Positions 43,398 through 51,815 are shown, counted from the stretch's first letter. The stretch: DNA of 51,824 nucleotides from an uncultured Collinsella sp. (GCA_900541235.1 UQIW01000019.1:1-51824), one strand, 5' to 3'. Notes: generated from the sequence alone by a model not told the origin. Numbers and translations: made by a program.

Positions 43398-45494
43398 ATG
43401 GCAGACGCTAAGGATTTCCTGTTTGAGATCGGTACGGAGGAAATGCCCTCCGCGCCGCTGAACAATGCCGTCAAGCAGCTTGGCACCATGATCGCCAAGG
43501 GCCTCGATGAGGCCGGTCTGGCCCACGGCGAGGTCCGCGTGATCTCGAGCCCGCGTCGTCTGGCTGCGCTCGTGGCCGACGTCGCCACCGCGACCGATGA
43601 GGTTCACGAGGTCAAGCGTGGTCCCGCGGCAAACATTGCCTTTGATGCCGACGGCAACGCCACCAAGGCCGCCCAGGGCTTCGCTCGCAAGTGCGGTGTG
43701 GCTGCCGAGGACCTGGTCCGTCGCGAGGACACTGACGGTCGCGAGTATGTGTTCGCCGAGAAGAACATTCCCTCCGCACCGGCTACGCCGATTCTGACCG
43801 CTCTGTGCGAGAAGACCATCGCCGGCCTGCAGTGGCCCAACTACCGCAGCCAGCGTTGGGGTCACGAGCATGCGACCTTTGTTCGTCCGGTCCGCTGGAT
43901 CTGCTGCCTTTTGGGCGAGGATGTTGTGCCCGTGTCGTTTGCCGACGTGACGAGTGGCAACACCACGCGTGGTCATCGCGTACTTGGCCCTGGTGACCAT
44001 GTGGTCGCCAGCCCCGCCGTCTACGAGCAGGTGCTCGAGGACGCCGGCGTGCTTTCTGCCGAGCGTCGTCGTGAAGCCATCCTTGCCGGTATCGCCGAGG
44101 TCGAGGCTGCGCGCCCCGGTTGCCATGTCGACACGCCCAAGAAGGTCTTCGAGGAGGTCATCAACCTCTGTGAGTGGCCGACGGTGCTTGTCGGTACCTT
44201 CGATGAGGAGTTCCTCAAGGTCCCGCATGAGATCATCTGCGAGTCTATGCTCACCAATCAGCGCTACTTTCCGATCTATGACGGCGAGGGCAAGCTGACG
44301 CGTGAGTTTGTGGTCGTCTCCAACAGCAAGCCCGAGAATGCCGAGCGCGTGATCGACGGCAATGAGCGCGTCGTGCGCGCCCGCCTGGACGACGCCAAGT
44401 TCTTCTACGAGGAGGATCTGAAGATCTCCCTCGACGAATTCCGTGAGCGTCTGGCCAAGGTCGCCTTCCAGGAGAAGCTCGGCAGCGTGCTCGCCAAGTC
44501 CGAGCGTATTGAGCAGCTCGCGCTCGCTATTGCCCGCGAGGCTCACCTGGGTGCCCACCTGGCCGCCGACGCCGCTCGCGCCGCTCACCTGTGCAAGGCC
44601 GACTTGGTGTCCAACGCCGTCGTCGAGTTCACGAGCCAGCAGGGCGTGATGGGCGGTTACTACGCCAGCGCGATGGGGGAGAACGACGAGGTCGCTCACG
44701 CTATTCGCGATCACTATCGTCCCCGCTTTGCCGGTGACGAGCTCCCCGAGGGCACCGCTGGCTGCATCGTGGCCTGCGCCGACAAGCTCGATACCATTGC
44801 CGGCATCTTTGCCATCGGCGAGCCCCCGACCGGCTCTTCCGACCCGTACGCGCTGCGTCGTGCCGCCATCGGCATCATCAACATCCTTCGCGACCGTCTG
44901 CCGATCGACCCCACGTCGCTCATCGACTTTGCGCTCGAGCTCTATAGCGAGCAGGGCATTGAGTTCGACGCCGCCGAGGTCGCCCAGCAGGTTCGCGACT
45001 TCTTCCACGGCCGTTTGGTGAGCATGGCCCGCGACGAGAAGATCCCGGCCGACACCGTTGCCGCCGTTTCCGCGGTGCACATTATTGCCCCGTCGGTCTT
45101 CTTCGCCCGCTGCGCCGCCCTCGATGAGGCCCGCAAGAACGACGCCGAGACCTTCGACAACCTGGCGACCGCTTACGCCCGCGCGGCGCATATCTCCAAG
45201 TCCGAACTGGGCGCGGAGTACGATCGCGCTCTGATGGGCGAGGTCGAGCTTGCGCTTGCCGACGCCTCCGAGGCCGCTCAGACCGCCGTCGATGCCGCGC
45301 TTGCTACCGAGGATTATCCTGCCGCATTCGCTGCCCTCGCCGCCCTGCGTGCCCCCATCGACCGTTTCTTCGACGAGGTTATGGTCATGGACAAGGACGA
45401 GCAGCTCCGCGATAATCGCCTTAAGCTGCTCAACCGCTTTGAGGCCGTTTTCTCCGGCATCGCCAACATCGGTGAGCTTGCCCGCAAAAAGTAA
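43398..45494 (+). CDS. glyS: Glycyl-tRNA synthetase beta chain
   Basis: 698 residues, the usual length. FLFEIGTEEMPSAPLNNAV at the N-terminus, then PKKVFEEVINLCEWPTVLVG, SMLTNQRYFPIYDGEGKL, RVVRARLDDAKFFYEEDLK, and the C-terminal anticodon-binding helical domain (FFDEVMVMDKDEQLRDNRLK). It provides tRNA binding for the heterotetramer. Confidence 0.97.
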   Translation: MADAKDFLFEIGTEEMPSAPLNNAVKQLGTMIAKGLDEAGLAHGEVRVISSPRRLAALVADVATATDEVHEVKRGPAANIAFDADGNATKAAQGFARKCGVAAEDLVRREDTDGREYVFAEKNIPSAPATPILTALCEKTIAGLQWPNYRSQRWGHEHATFVRPVRWICCLLGEDVVPVSFADVTSGNTTRGHRVLGPGDHVVASPAVYEQVLEDAGVLSAERRREAILAGIAEVEAARPGCHVDTPKKVFEEVINLCEWPTVLVGTFDEEFLKVPHEIICESMLTNQRYFPIYDGEGKLTREFVVVSNSKPENAERVIDGNERVVRARLDDAKFFYEEDLKISLDEFRERLAKVAFQEKLGSVLAKSERIEQLALAIAREAHLGAHLAADAARAAHLCKADLVSNAVVEFTSQQGVMGGYYASAMGENDEVAHAIRDHYRPRFAGDELPEGTAGCIVACADKLDTIAGIFAIGEPPTGSSDPYALRRAAIGIINILRDRLPIDPTSLIDFALELYSEQGIEFDAAEVAQQVRDFFHGRLVSMARDEKIPADTVAAVSAVHIIAPSVFFARCAALDEARKNDAETFDNLATAYARAAHISKSELGAEYDRALMGEVELALADASEAAQTAVDAALATEDYPAAFAALAALRAPIDRFFDEVMVMDKDEQLRDNRLKLLNRFEAVFSGIANIGELARKK

Positions 45495-45528
45495 GCTATC
45501 CTGCGCATAAGCGCAAAAGGAGCCCCGC

Positions 45529-46404
45529 ATGGATTGCCCGGTCACCGCTCGTCCCACCGTTATCGTTATCTCCGACTCGCTCGGTGATACCGCTTGTGAG
45601 GTGGTGCTTGCGGCGTCCGGGCAATTTGATGAAGGGGCTTTTCGTGTTTTACGTCTGCCTAAGGTGACCTCGGTGGAGCAGGTTAAGTCGTTTGTGGGTC
45701 CGCATGTCGATGCGGACCATCGCGATATCGCCGTATTCCACACAATTGTCGATCCGGCGCTTCGTGCTCGCGTGCTCGACTACTTGGGCATGCTGCACAT
45801 TCGCTCGGTCGACCTGATCGGCCCGACGCTTGCCGTGCTGTCGTCGCTTATCGGCGTGCCGCCAAAAGGAGTGGCGGGTGTGATCCATAAGACCGATGAC
45901 CGGTATTTCCACCGCATCGAGGCCATGGAGTACTTTGTCGAGCACGATGACGGACGTGGTTGCGACGATCTGTCGGGTGCCGATATCGTGCTGCTGGGCG
46001 TGTCGCGCACATCCAAGACGCCGCTGTCGATGTATTTGGCCTATCAGGGCTACAAGGTCGCCAACGTTCCGTTGGCGCACGGTATGGAGCCGCCCAAGTC
46101 GATTTACGAGGTAGACCCGATGCGGTTGTTTGGCCTGATTTCGACCGTCGACGTTATTTCTGAGATTCGCGATAGCCGCTTGGGCGACGACTATGCCCGT
46201 GCCGTCGCCGGCTCCTATGCCGAGCCCGAGAGCGTGCGAAGCGAGCTCGAGGAGGCTCGTGCTCTCATGAAGCGCCTGGGTTGCTTTGTAGTGCGTACCG
46301 ACGGCAAGGCGATCGAGGAGAGCGCCTCCGAGATCATCGCTCACCTCGATGAGATCCAGGAAGCAAGGGCCCGCCGAGCCGCCCGCCGCGCCCAGCAGCA
46401 GTAA
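45529..46404 (+). CDS. ppsR: Pyruvate, phosphate dikinase regulatory protein
   Basis: 291 residues of the DUF299 family. VIVISDSLGDTACEVVLAA, the P-loop-like LLGVSRTSKTPLSMYLA, GYKVANVPLAHG and DVISEIRDSRLG are visible. The family both phosphorylates and dephosphorylates a Thr on PPDK (or PEP synthase) in an ADP/Pi-dependent manner. The target kinase is not in this window. The C-terminus is basic and Ala/Gln-rich. AAAGGAG precedes the ATG. Confidence 0.92.
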   Translation: MDCPVTARPTVIVISDSLGDTACEVVLAASGQFDEGAFRVLRLPKVTSVEQVKSFVGPHVDADHRDIAVFHTIVDPALRARVLDYLGMLHIRSVDLIGPTLAVLSSLIGVPPKGVAGVIHKTDDRYFHRIEAMEYFVEHDDGRGCDDLSGADIVLLGVSRTSKTPLSMYLAYQGYKVANVPLAHGMEPPKSIYEVDPMRLFGLISTVDVISEIRDSRLGDDYARAVAGSYAEPESVRSELEEARALMKRLGCFVVRTDGKAIEESASEIIAHLDEIQEARARRAARRAQQQ

Positions 46405-46640
46405 CTACTGAGTAGCTAATTTGGGACGTGTCTCTATAGTATTGTCAAATCTCCTGGGACGAGCCCGCCCTCCTCGAGTCGCTCGGGAGGCTCGGCGTTG
46501 CAGAGACGGCGAGGCCGGACGGGGATTACCTCTTCGTGATGGAGGGGAACCCCGGCGCTGGAGGGCGACGGGGAGGCGCCTCGGGTGCAGCTACACAAGG
46601 GGGCCTGTCCACGAGGTCCACGTGCGGGAAGTCAATTAAT
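46405..46640 (+). pseudogene. GC-rich coding remnant, unidentified
   Basis: From about 46440 the plus strand reads YCQISWDEPALLESLGRLGV and on to DGDYLFVMEGNPG in good GC-rich codons, but no upstream start exists because a TAG precedes it. Coding-like character shifts frame near 46540 (ALEGDGEAPRVQLHKGACPR). This looks like the decayed end of a gene, possibly from a mobile element. The family was not recognised. Confidence 0.35.
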
Positions 46641-47020
46641 TTACCGTTCAAAAAGGGGGCAATGTGGGAAAGGGCCAAGCCGACTATTGAAATGACGATA
46701 AAGACGAGGCATCCTGATGTATGTCGGAATATAGATAGGACAAAACGTATCATCTATATCGCTTCTATGAAACCCGATGCAAGTTCTTCTCAATCTCGAA
46801 ATAGATTGAAGGCATTGAGAGGAACTTTATACTACAAAAATCGTAGGTCTGCCACCTAGACAGAAGAAGTGATTTTGTATGCGGAATCTTGCATTTTGAA
46901 AACCGGTGCCAACTATGAGGTGTGAGTCGGGCTCGGTAAAGCGCGGGGGAAATGAGATAGGCTGCGCGTCATCAGAGAGTGGCGCGCAGCCTATTGACCT
47001 GCTTTCGTATGACGGATGCT
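46641..47020. other. A+T-rich intergenic stretch without a convincing gene
   Basis: A plus-strand frame runs to 46859 but has no SD, no recognisable domain and odd composition. Composition changes abruptly from GC-rich to A+T-rich near 46630, so this is probably the edge of the acquired peptide cassette. Confidence 0.4.
46957..46994 (-). terminator. Hairpin downstream of the methyltransferase gene
   Basis: A perfect 12-bp stem ATAGGCTGCGCG / CGCGCAGCCTAT with a 14-base loop lies 26 bases after the minus-strand stop codon. The T-run after it is weak. Confidence 0.6.
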
Positions 47021-48163
47021 TTAGAGGATCCAGGGGCCAAGTGGGTTGCCATCTGCGGAGCAGTCTTGAATCGTTAGGATGGGATTTTGAAAGGGCTGTC
47101 TCTCCCTCCACGCCTTCAAGTGATAGGTGCAGACGCGGTCGTAGTGGATTTTTTTGTATGCGCGCGATATCTGTTTTACAGCCTCCTCTTTGCTGGAATA
47201 TTTTCCTGGAGCATGTGCAACAGATGTGCATGCGATACCGTCGATCCAGCCAGATTGGGGTCCGAGGTTAAAGCTCGAGATTATTGTCAAGACGCCATTG
47301 AGGCCAGCTTGCAACAAATCGTTCTGTATTCGTTCAAATGCTGATTGATTGTTGGTTCCAAGGCCAATCATTCCAATTGCAGAGAGGTATCCGCTATCAG
47401 TGAGTTTATCTCCTGCACCTCGAATAACCTTGCTTGTGATGTTGAGGCCATCTGGGCCGCCATCGCCAACGAAGGGGTATGGTACGTCTTCTGGGATTGG
47501 GAGCAAAGGAGGATTCACCGTAATGAGTTCATAGCTGCAAGAGCTTTCGATATTGTTTAGTGCGTTGTAGAGACTTCCGGTTAGAACAGTTAAATCTTCG
47601 CTAATACCATTGACCAGTGCGTTTAGTTGGCAGATTTCTGAGGCGATTGGATTGATATCTATCGCCGTGACGTGCATTCCAGATTTTGCCAGTATGAGTG
47701 CCTGGATGCCTGGTCCAGAGCAGAGGTCTAAGGCATTCTTTCCGGGGGATGGGCTTAGCCGACGAGCGAGCCCAATTGAATCAGAGCCAAAATATAGTAA
47801 AGGCGAGGGTGATGGCGCATCGGCAAAAAGCCAGATGCCATGATATCGGATTAGAGATAAACCGGAAAGGGAGGCATTGCCATTGTGCTTGCTTAGCAGC
47901 CCGAGTGAGGCTATGGTTTCAACAGTGCCTTTCAGCAGACTTCTTTTTGCCACTTCTGAATCGAGATCAATCTCTCCACCTAGCATCAGGAAGGAGACGA
48001 TCTCTTGATGCTCCCTGTCAAGTTGATCCCAGATGCGATGCGCGCATTCAAAAGGATCTATAGATATGTCAAGTGTGTCTAAAAAATCTGTTACTCCAAG
48101 AGTGTCCAATCTACGGAGTGGATTACTCGAGAGCGAATTTAAAGAGGGTAGCACTTCAATCAT
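47021..48163 (-). CDS. Class I SAM-dependent methyltransferase of the peptide cassette
   Basis: About 380 residues from ATG 48163. An N-terminal helical domain of some 115 residues precedes a Rossmann methyltransferase with motif I ALDLCSGPGIQAL (DLCSGPG at 146-152), AIDINP and the catalytic-type NPPLLP at 217-222. NPP[YFL] motifs occur in enzymes that methylate planar amide or amino nitrogens, such as PrmC on Gln. The ATG overlaps the radical-SAM stop by eight bases. In context it may N-methylate Asn side chains of the repeat protein encoded first in the operon; this is inference. The frame extends to 48214, but that would overlap more and has no better SD. Codon use is A+T-rich. Confidence 0.75.
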   Translation of the reverse strand: MIEVLPSLNSLSSNPLRRLDTLGVTDFLDTLDISIDPFECAHRIWDQLDREHQEIVSFLMLGGEIDLDSEVAKRSLLKGTVETIASLGLLSKHNGNASLSGLSLIRYHGIWLFADAPSPSPLLYFGSDSIGLARRLSPSPGKNALDLCSGPGIQALILAKSGMHVTAIDINPIASEICQLNALVNGISEDLTVLTGSLYNALNNIESSCSYELITVNPPLLPIPEDVPYPFVGDGGPDGLNITSKVIRGAGDKLTDSGYLSAIGMIGLGTNNQSAFERIQNDLLQAGLNGVLTIISSFNLGPQSGWIDGIACTSVAHAPGKYSSKEEAVKQISRAYKKIHYDRVCTYHLKAWRERQPFQNPILTIQDCSADGNPLGPWIL

Positions 48164-49235
48164 GTATATCAGACCCATTTCCGATAAAGGTAGTCTCGAA
48201 TTTAGTCTCGACAATCAAGTCGGCTGCCAGTTTAGGAGCTAGCTTTGCAAGACAGGTCTGTGCCTCTTTCGAGAGGGCGATGTCTTCGCAAATCTCGCAT
48301 TGAGAGAGGTAGCTTGAGCGCCCAAATGAAGAAAGGCCTCCGCTCGTGCGCAAGTGCTTCAGCAGCCCTCCTGGTCCTATGTATTGTATGTAATTAAGTA
48401 GGAGCAGCTGCAGTTCATTAATGTCATCCGTCAGATTGATTTTGCCAAGATCGAAAAGCCAAGTTCCCTCTGCATTTATTCCGCAGCAGGGTGCAAGATG
48501 GCAGTTTGGGGAAATAACGAAGTCTCGGCCGCAGTCGGAACAGTGTGACGCTAAGAGACGTGCCTGCGGTCGCGCATTTTGGTTGAGACTGAGATTTCGT
48601 GCGCGCCCAATTCGCGTGATGCCTGAATCCGTGATGAAGCGGGCTGGCGCGCTGGGAGGCTGGGTATTATCGTCGAACTGATGCAGGAGTGGAATGTCTT
48701 CATTAAGGTACTTGCACAGGTATGCCGGGCTGATTGTACTGTTGTTATCTCTGCAGACCGCAATGCCGAGAGTTTGAAAGCCCATTGTTTTTGCTGAGTT
48801 CCAAAGGTTGCGCACATTCTCGAGGGGTATATATTCCGCATGAAAATCGTCGCAGCTGATATTGATTTCGTCAAGGCCACATGACTTCAATTCGTTGAGG
48901 AACGTTTCTGCGTCTCTTTCGCTTTTTGCCCACCACGCATTCGTTACAATTCGAGTAAAGAGTCCTAAAGAATTCGCATATGCGATGGCCTCGAGAAGGT
49001 CATCGCCAAGAAGGGTGCATTCTCCGCCCGTAAACACAACAACACCACTTCCGACGCATACTTCGGCGAAGCTATCGATGAATTGCCGCATTTGGGGAAG
49101 AGTAAGCCTGTCACTGTTGTTCGGAGTGCAGCTCATCAGACAATGATCACACACAGCGCCACATTTATATGTTGTTATAAATGTCAGCATTCGAGGTCTG
49201 CGGAACAGCACGTGCTGCGAGCTTTCGGAAATCAT
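48156..49235 (-). CDS. Radical SAM peptide-maturase-like enzyme
   Basis: 359 residues. The radical-SAM cluster ligands are C25, C29 and C32 in TYKCGAVCDHC, with FTGGECTLLG (68-77) as the SAM-binding GGE motif. A second Cys-rich part has C232, C235, C245, C250 and C251 (HCSDCGRDFVISPNCHLAPC) and C313/C316, consistent with auxiliary clusters of a SPASM/twitch-like domain. Such enzymes modify ribosomal peptides by epimerisation, C-C or thioether bonds. The start overlaps the stop of the precursor-like gene by four bases, so translation is coupled. The reaction cannot be determined from sequence; an epimerase is the attractive option given the substrate repeat. Confidence 0.8.
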   Translation of the reverse strand: MISESSQHVLFRRPRMLTFITTYKCGAVCDHCLMSCTPNNSDRLTLPQMRQFIDSFAEVCVGSGVVVFTGGECTLLGDDLLEAIAYANSLGLFTRIVTNAWWAKSERDAETFLNELKSCGLDEINISCDDFHAEYIPLENVRNLWNSAKTMGFQTLGIAVCRDNNSTISPAYLCKYLNEDIPLLHQFDDNTQPPSAPARFITDSGITRIGRARNLSLNQNARPQARLLASHCSDCGRDFVISPNCHLAPCCGINAEGTWLFDLGKINLTDDINELQLLLLNYIQYIGPGGLLKHLRTSGGLSSFGRSSYLSQCEICEDIALSKEAQTCLAKLAPKLAADLIVETKFETTFIGNGSDIHD

Positions 49236-49957
49236 GCCACGAGCAAACGGGCGTCGGTGATTACCAAGGTGCCTTCGTTCTCGGAGTAAGTAACTTCGAA
49301 TTCGACGGAGCGATAATACCCGCGGGCGACCCCATTGGAAGCCCCTTCGGGGTTGATGGTATTGGAGCTGGAATTCTTGATTGCTGTTTTAAGCATGGCT
49401 GCTTGCCTCGCTGCACTCAAGCCCTCTTGATCAAATTTCCTGAAAACAGAAGTTTGTTTGTACGATTCCGATAGTTCAACAACATCAGGTTTGTTCATAA
49501 AAATAGCTGATCCATAGCCCATTGTGTTGACGTCGTACTTAAGGTTGGCGTTGTTTTGAGCATTCGCGTTTGCGTTTGCCATTCCGTTTGCGTTCAGAAT
49601 GATGTTTGCGTTCGTTACTGCGTTTGCATTAAGTACAACGTTTACGAGAGGTATCGTTTGCGGCTCAGCTTCGTTGTCCTCGTCATAATATGCAAGTTGG
49701 ATACGACGATATACTGCGCGTGCAACGGGGACACGCGCCTCCTTTTCGGTTGACTCCACCAGTTCGTACAGAGAGACTTTTCGATTTCCCGCTTTGATTT
49801 GGAGGTCTGTAATTCCATATTTCTGGAATACGGCACGAGGCTGAGCTTCGAAATCGCGTCTTGCGTCGGTAGATTGTTCCGCGTCCGCGACCAGTTTTTC
49901 AAGGATGCTAAGCTGGGACTGTATTGAGAGTTCGTTTAGGTGGTTCACATTGTCCAT
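49232..49957 (-). CDS. Precursor-like protein with central Asn-Ala hexad repeat
   Basis: 241 residues from ATG 49957, preceded by GGAGGT at 6 bases. Residues 1 to about 100 are leader-like: helical, acidic, with DFEAQPRAVFQKYGI (35-49), which resembles the xxPxAxxxxxGI turn of nitrile-hydratase-type (NHLP, proteusin) leaders. Residues 104-139 form a repeat with period six: LVNVVL, NANAVT, NANIIL, NANGMA, NANANA, QNNANL. Residues 140-241 form a further domain without known motifs, ending in RLLVA. The gene is first in an operon with a radical-SAM enzyme and a methyltransferase. No Cys is present, so thioether chemistry is excluded. A structural beta-solenoid protein is the alternative reading. 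Confidence 0.65.
   Translation of the reverse strand: MDNVNHLNELSIQSQLSILEKLVADAEQSTDARRDFEAQPRAVFQKYGITDLQIKAGNRKVSLYELVESTEKEARVPVARAVYRRIQLAYYDEDNEAEPQTIPLVNVVLNANAVTNANIILNANGMANANANAQNNANLKYDVNTMGYGSAIFMNKPDVVELSESYKQTSVFRKFDQEGLSAARQAAMLKTAIKNSSSNTINPEGASNGVARGYYRSVEFEVTYSENEGTLVITDARLLVA
49544..49648 (-). repeat. 18-bp-period tandem repeat coding for NANxxx hexads
   Basis: Codons for residues 104-138 repeat every 18 bases, with GCGTTTGC-like units on the plus strand. Asn occupies the same position of each hexad, and 13 of the 33 residues from 106 to 138 are Asn. Confidence 0.85.
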
Positions 49958-50128
49958 AGCGGTGACCTCCAATGTTGAATAGCTGTCTTGAAAGACTACG
50001 TCATGCTAGTGTCGGTATCGATTTGATACTACGAACAAATTAGAACTAAATGGATATAGTTTCCATACTAATCAAAACAAACTTGCATTCAAGTTTTTAT
50101 TTATACTTGATTTAAGGCGGAGTGGAAT
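49958..50128. promoter_or_regulatory. A+T-rich divergent control region of the peptide cassette
   Basis: The region between the minus-strand precursor gene and the plus-strand DUF1648 gene. It holds two short palindromes: AAACTTG-CATT-CAAGTTT (50079-50096) and ATGGA...TCCAT (50050-50066). Either may be an operator. Several -10-like A+T runs exist, but no promoter can be fixed. Confidence 0.4.
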
Positions 50129-50155
50129 GTGGGTGCGCAAGGAGACGCGGAATCG

Positions 50156-50782
50156 ATGAGAGCCTCAAAAAAAATTACTGCAGTGTTATCATCTTTCATC
50201 CTCTCTATTCTTCCATTTCTGATTCTATGGGCGGCTTGGTCAGTCCTCCCTGATACAATTCCCGCTCATTGGAGTGGGGGTGTGGTTGATCGATGGGGTA
50301 ATAAGCTTGAATTGCTGGTTGTTCCGCTGTTTTCTCTGATTGGTTCTATTGCAATTTCTGTGTACCTTATTGTTTCCACGCGGCGAAGAGAGTTCGCGGA
50401 TTTCTCTGTTCGAATGCGACGGGACTTTGTTGCGTGCTATATTTCTAGTCTTCTTTTATCGACAACCTGCTCAGTGATAATTGCCGTTTGGGTTCAGTTG
50501 ATTCTTACGCAAAACACTGCGGTTGATGGGGGGCTTGGACTATCGATCCTGTATTCCCTTCCCGGGCTATATGTGATCTTGTGCGCTTTGCCGCCTTTTT
50601 ATGCGAGCGGCGAGAGCAAAAAGGCAGAGCGCCTGATAACAGTTCTTATTGGCGGCGCGGAGATTGTTCTTTGTGGAATAGTGCTTGAAGGTTCGGCTGC
50701 CTCATATGCGATGATTGGACTGATGATTCTGTTCTGTGCGTTTGAGATTGTGTCACAGGTAAGGGATAGCCGGTCCTTATGA
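50156..50782 (+). CDS. DUF1648 membrane protein, possible immunity protein
   Basis: About 208 residues with four to six membrane helices (first at about 8-30, second 52-73). Between helices one and two lies VLPDTIPAHWSGGVVDRWGN, the DUF1648 signature. DUF1648 is the N-terminal domain of SdpI, which protects Bacillus from the SdpC toxin, but it also occurs in unrelated membrane proteins. It is divergent from the peptide cassette and shares its control region and A+T-rich codon use. ATG 50156 follows AAGGAG at 11 bases; GTG 50129, with GGCGGAG upstream, is an alternative. Confidence 0.75.
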   Translation: MRASKKITAVLSSFILSILPFLILWAAWSVLPDTIPAHWSGGVVDRWGNKLELLVVPLFSLIGSIAISVYLIVSTRRREFADFSVRMRRDFVACYISSLLLSTTCSVIIAVWVQLILTQNTAVDGGLGLSILYSLPGLYVILCALPPFYASGESKKAERLITVLIGGAEIVLCGIVLEGSAASYAMIGLMILFCAFEIVSQVRDSRSL

Positions 50783-51276
50783 GTTGAATTACGCGCGTGC
50801 GGATATAAAGGGTGGCATGTTAAGCTGGTCGTTTTCTCGTTCTGGGACATTTGCAGTAGGATGAGTGGGACTAGGCGCGCTGCGGTGTGATGGTTGAGAC
50901 TTGTATCGCTGCAAATCCGCTGATGCACATTTTGCTATTGGGCTTGAAGGTGGGACCGGCAGGCCTTTGTTTGGGTTGTTCTGGTCGTCCAACGCGTGTT
51001 GCACGGCTTTATATTGTTACCCTCGTTCGGCGCTCCGTTGGAGCATTTCCGGGTTTGTCGGCATCATGACTTGGCCAAGTGACACGCTTGCCGGGACGGT
51101 TGTAACGCCGCGCCGGTTCCGTGTGCTCCTTCGTTGTTGGCCTGTCCAGCCGGGGGCGGATTCGGCCTCATGTTGTGGCGCACGGCCTTCAGGGGCTTCC
51201 CCTGGCGAGTTATGTTCGTCCGTATGGGTAAGGGTCGGGTTGAGCTGACAATCCCGTGTCGGAAGGGGCTTGGACC
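50783..51276. other. Intergenic region without a convincing gene
   Basis: Several frames are open on both strands, but their products are Ser/Arg/Cys-rich, lack SDs and show no domain. Composition rises from A+T-rich to GC-rich across the stretch. It may contain decayed sequence at the right edge of the acquired region. Confidence 0.4.
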
Positions 51277-51798
51277 ATGCGCGCGATGACAGAGATTGAG
51301 TGGCTGGACGGCCGTGTGACGAAGGTGCCGGAGCTCGCCCTGGGCGATGCGTTCGGCGAGAGCGTCCAGGCGGAGCTCGATTTCGGGTTCGACGATGTGT
51401 TGGAGGGCCTTTGGGTCGAGGTGCGCCATCATGAGCCGGATGAGGACTCGGACGGCGACCCGCGCGGGAGGGGCTGCGCACTGTACGCGGACTGCCGGTA
51501 CAGCCTGGTCGAACCGTCGGACCTCGACCGTGTCTTCTGCATCCTTTACGAGGGGCAGCCGAGGGTCTGCCGCGTCGCGGGGGAGCTCGTGAACCTTTTG
51601 CGGGCCTGCGCGTTGTCCTGCCTCATGCTCGGATCTCCCTACCCGCCAGGCGCCCTCGAGGCCCTGGCCGCGTGCGCTCGATACCTCTGCGGTCCGGCTT
51701 TCACATCCGACCTCGCCGCCCGTGCCCGCGCCGCGGGGGAGCTAGGGCGATCGCGTCGAAAATGTTGGTGTAAGGGTGACGCCCTAGCGCCCGTTTAA
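51277..51798 (+). CDS. Hypothetical protein, unrecognised
   Basis: About 173 residues from ATG 51277; GTG 51256 and ATG 51286 are alternatives. Third positions are strongly G+C and composition is balanced and acidic in the first two thirds (FDDVLEGLWVEVRHHEPDED), which supports a real gene. The middle is Leu/Cys/Ala-rich (LVNLLRACALSCLML) and the tail is basic with CWC. No signal peptide, membrane helix or known motif was recognised. It resembles native genes in codon use rather than the peptide cassette. Confidence 0.5.
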   Translation: MRAMTEIEWLDGRVTKVPELALGDAFGESVQAELDFGFDDVLEGLWVEVRHHEPDEDSDGDPRGRGCALYADCRYSLVEPSDLDRVFCILYEGQPRVCRVAGELVNLLRACALSCLMLGSPYPPGALEALAACARYLCGPAFTSDLAARARAAGELGRSRRKCWCKGDALAPV

Positions 51799-51815
51799 CG
51801 AAGAACGGCCTTCGT
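51798..51815 (+). terminator. Short hairpin after the last gene
   Basis: ACGAAG / CTTCGT forms a 6-bp stem right at the stop codon, without a T-run in the remaining bases. Weak evidence. Confidence 0.3.

Noticed and set aside
43200..45743. Minus-strand frame of 847 codons opposite glyS
   Set aside because: Runs antisense to glyQ, glyS and ppsR; low-complexity product typical of antisense frames in GC-rich DNA.
47021..49235. Sactipeptide or thioether reading of the radical-SAM operon
   Set aside because: The precursor-like protein contains no cysteine, so thioether crosslinks are not possible within it.
49544..49648. Reading the 18-bp repeats as a CRISPR array
   Set aside because: Units are contiguous, in frame within a coding sequence and have no spacers; no cas genes are present.
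50901..51248. Plus-strand frame of 115 codons right of the DUF1648 gene
   Set aside because: Cys/Ser/Arg-rich product, no SD and no domain; competing open frames on both strands.
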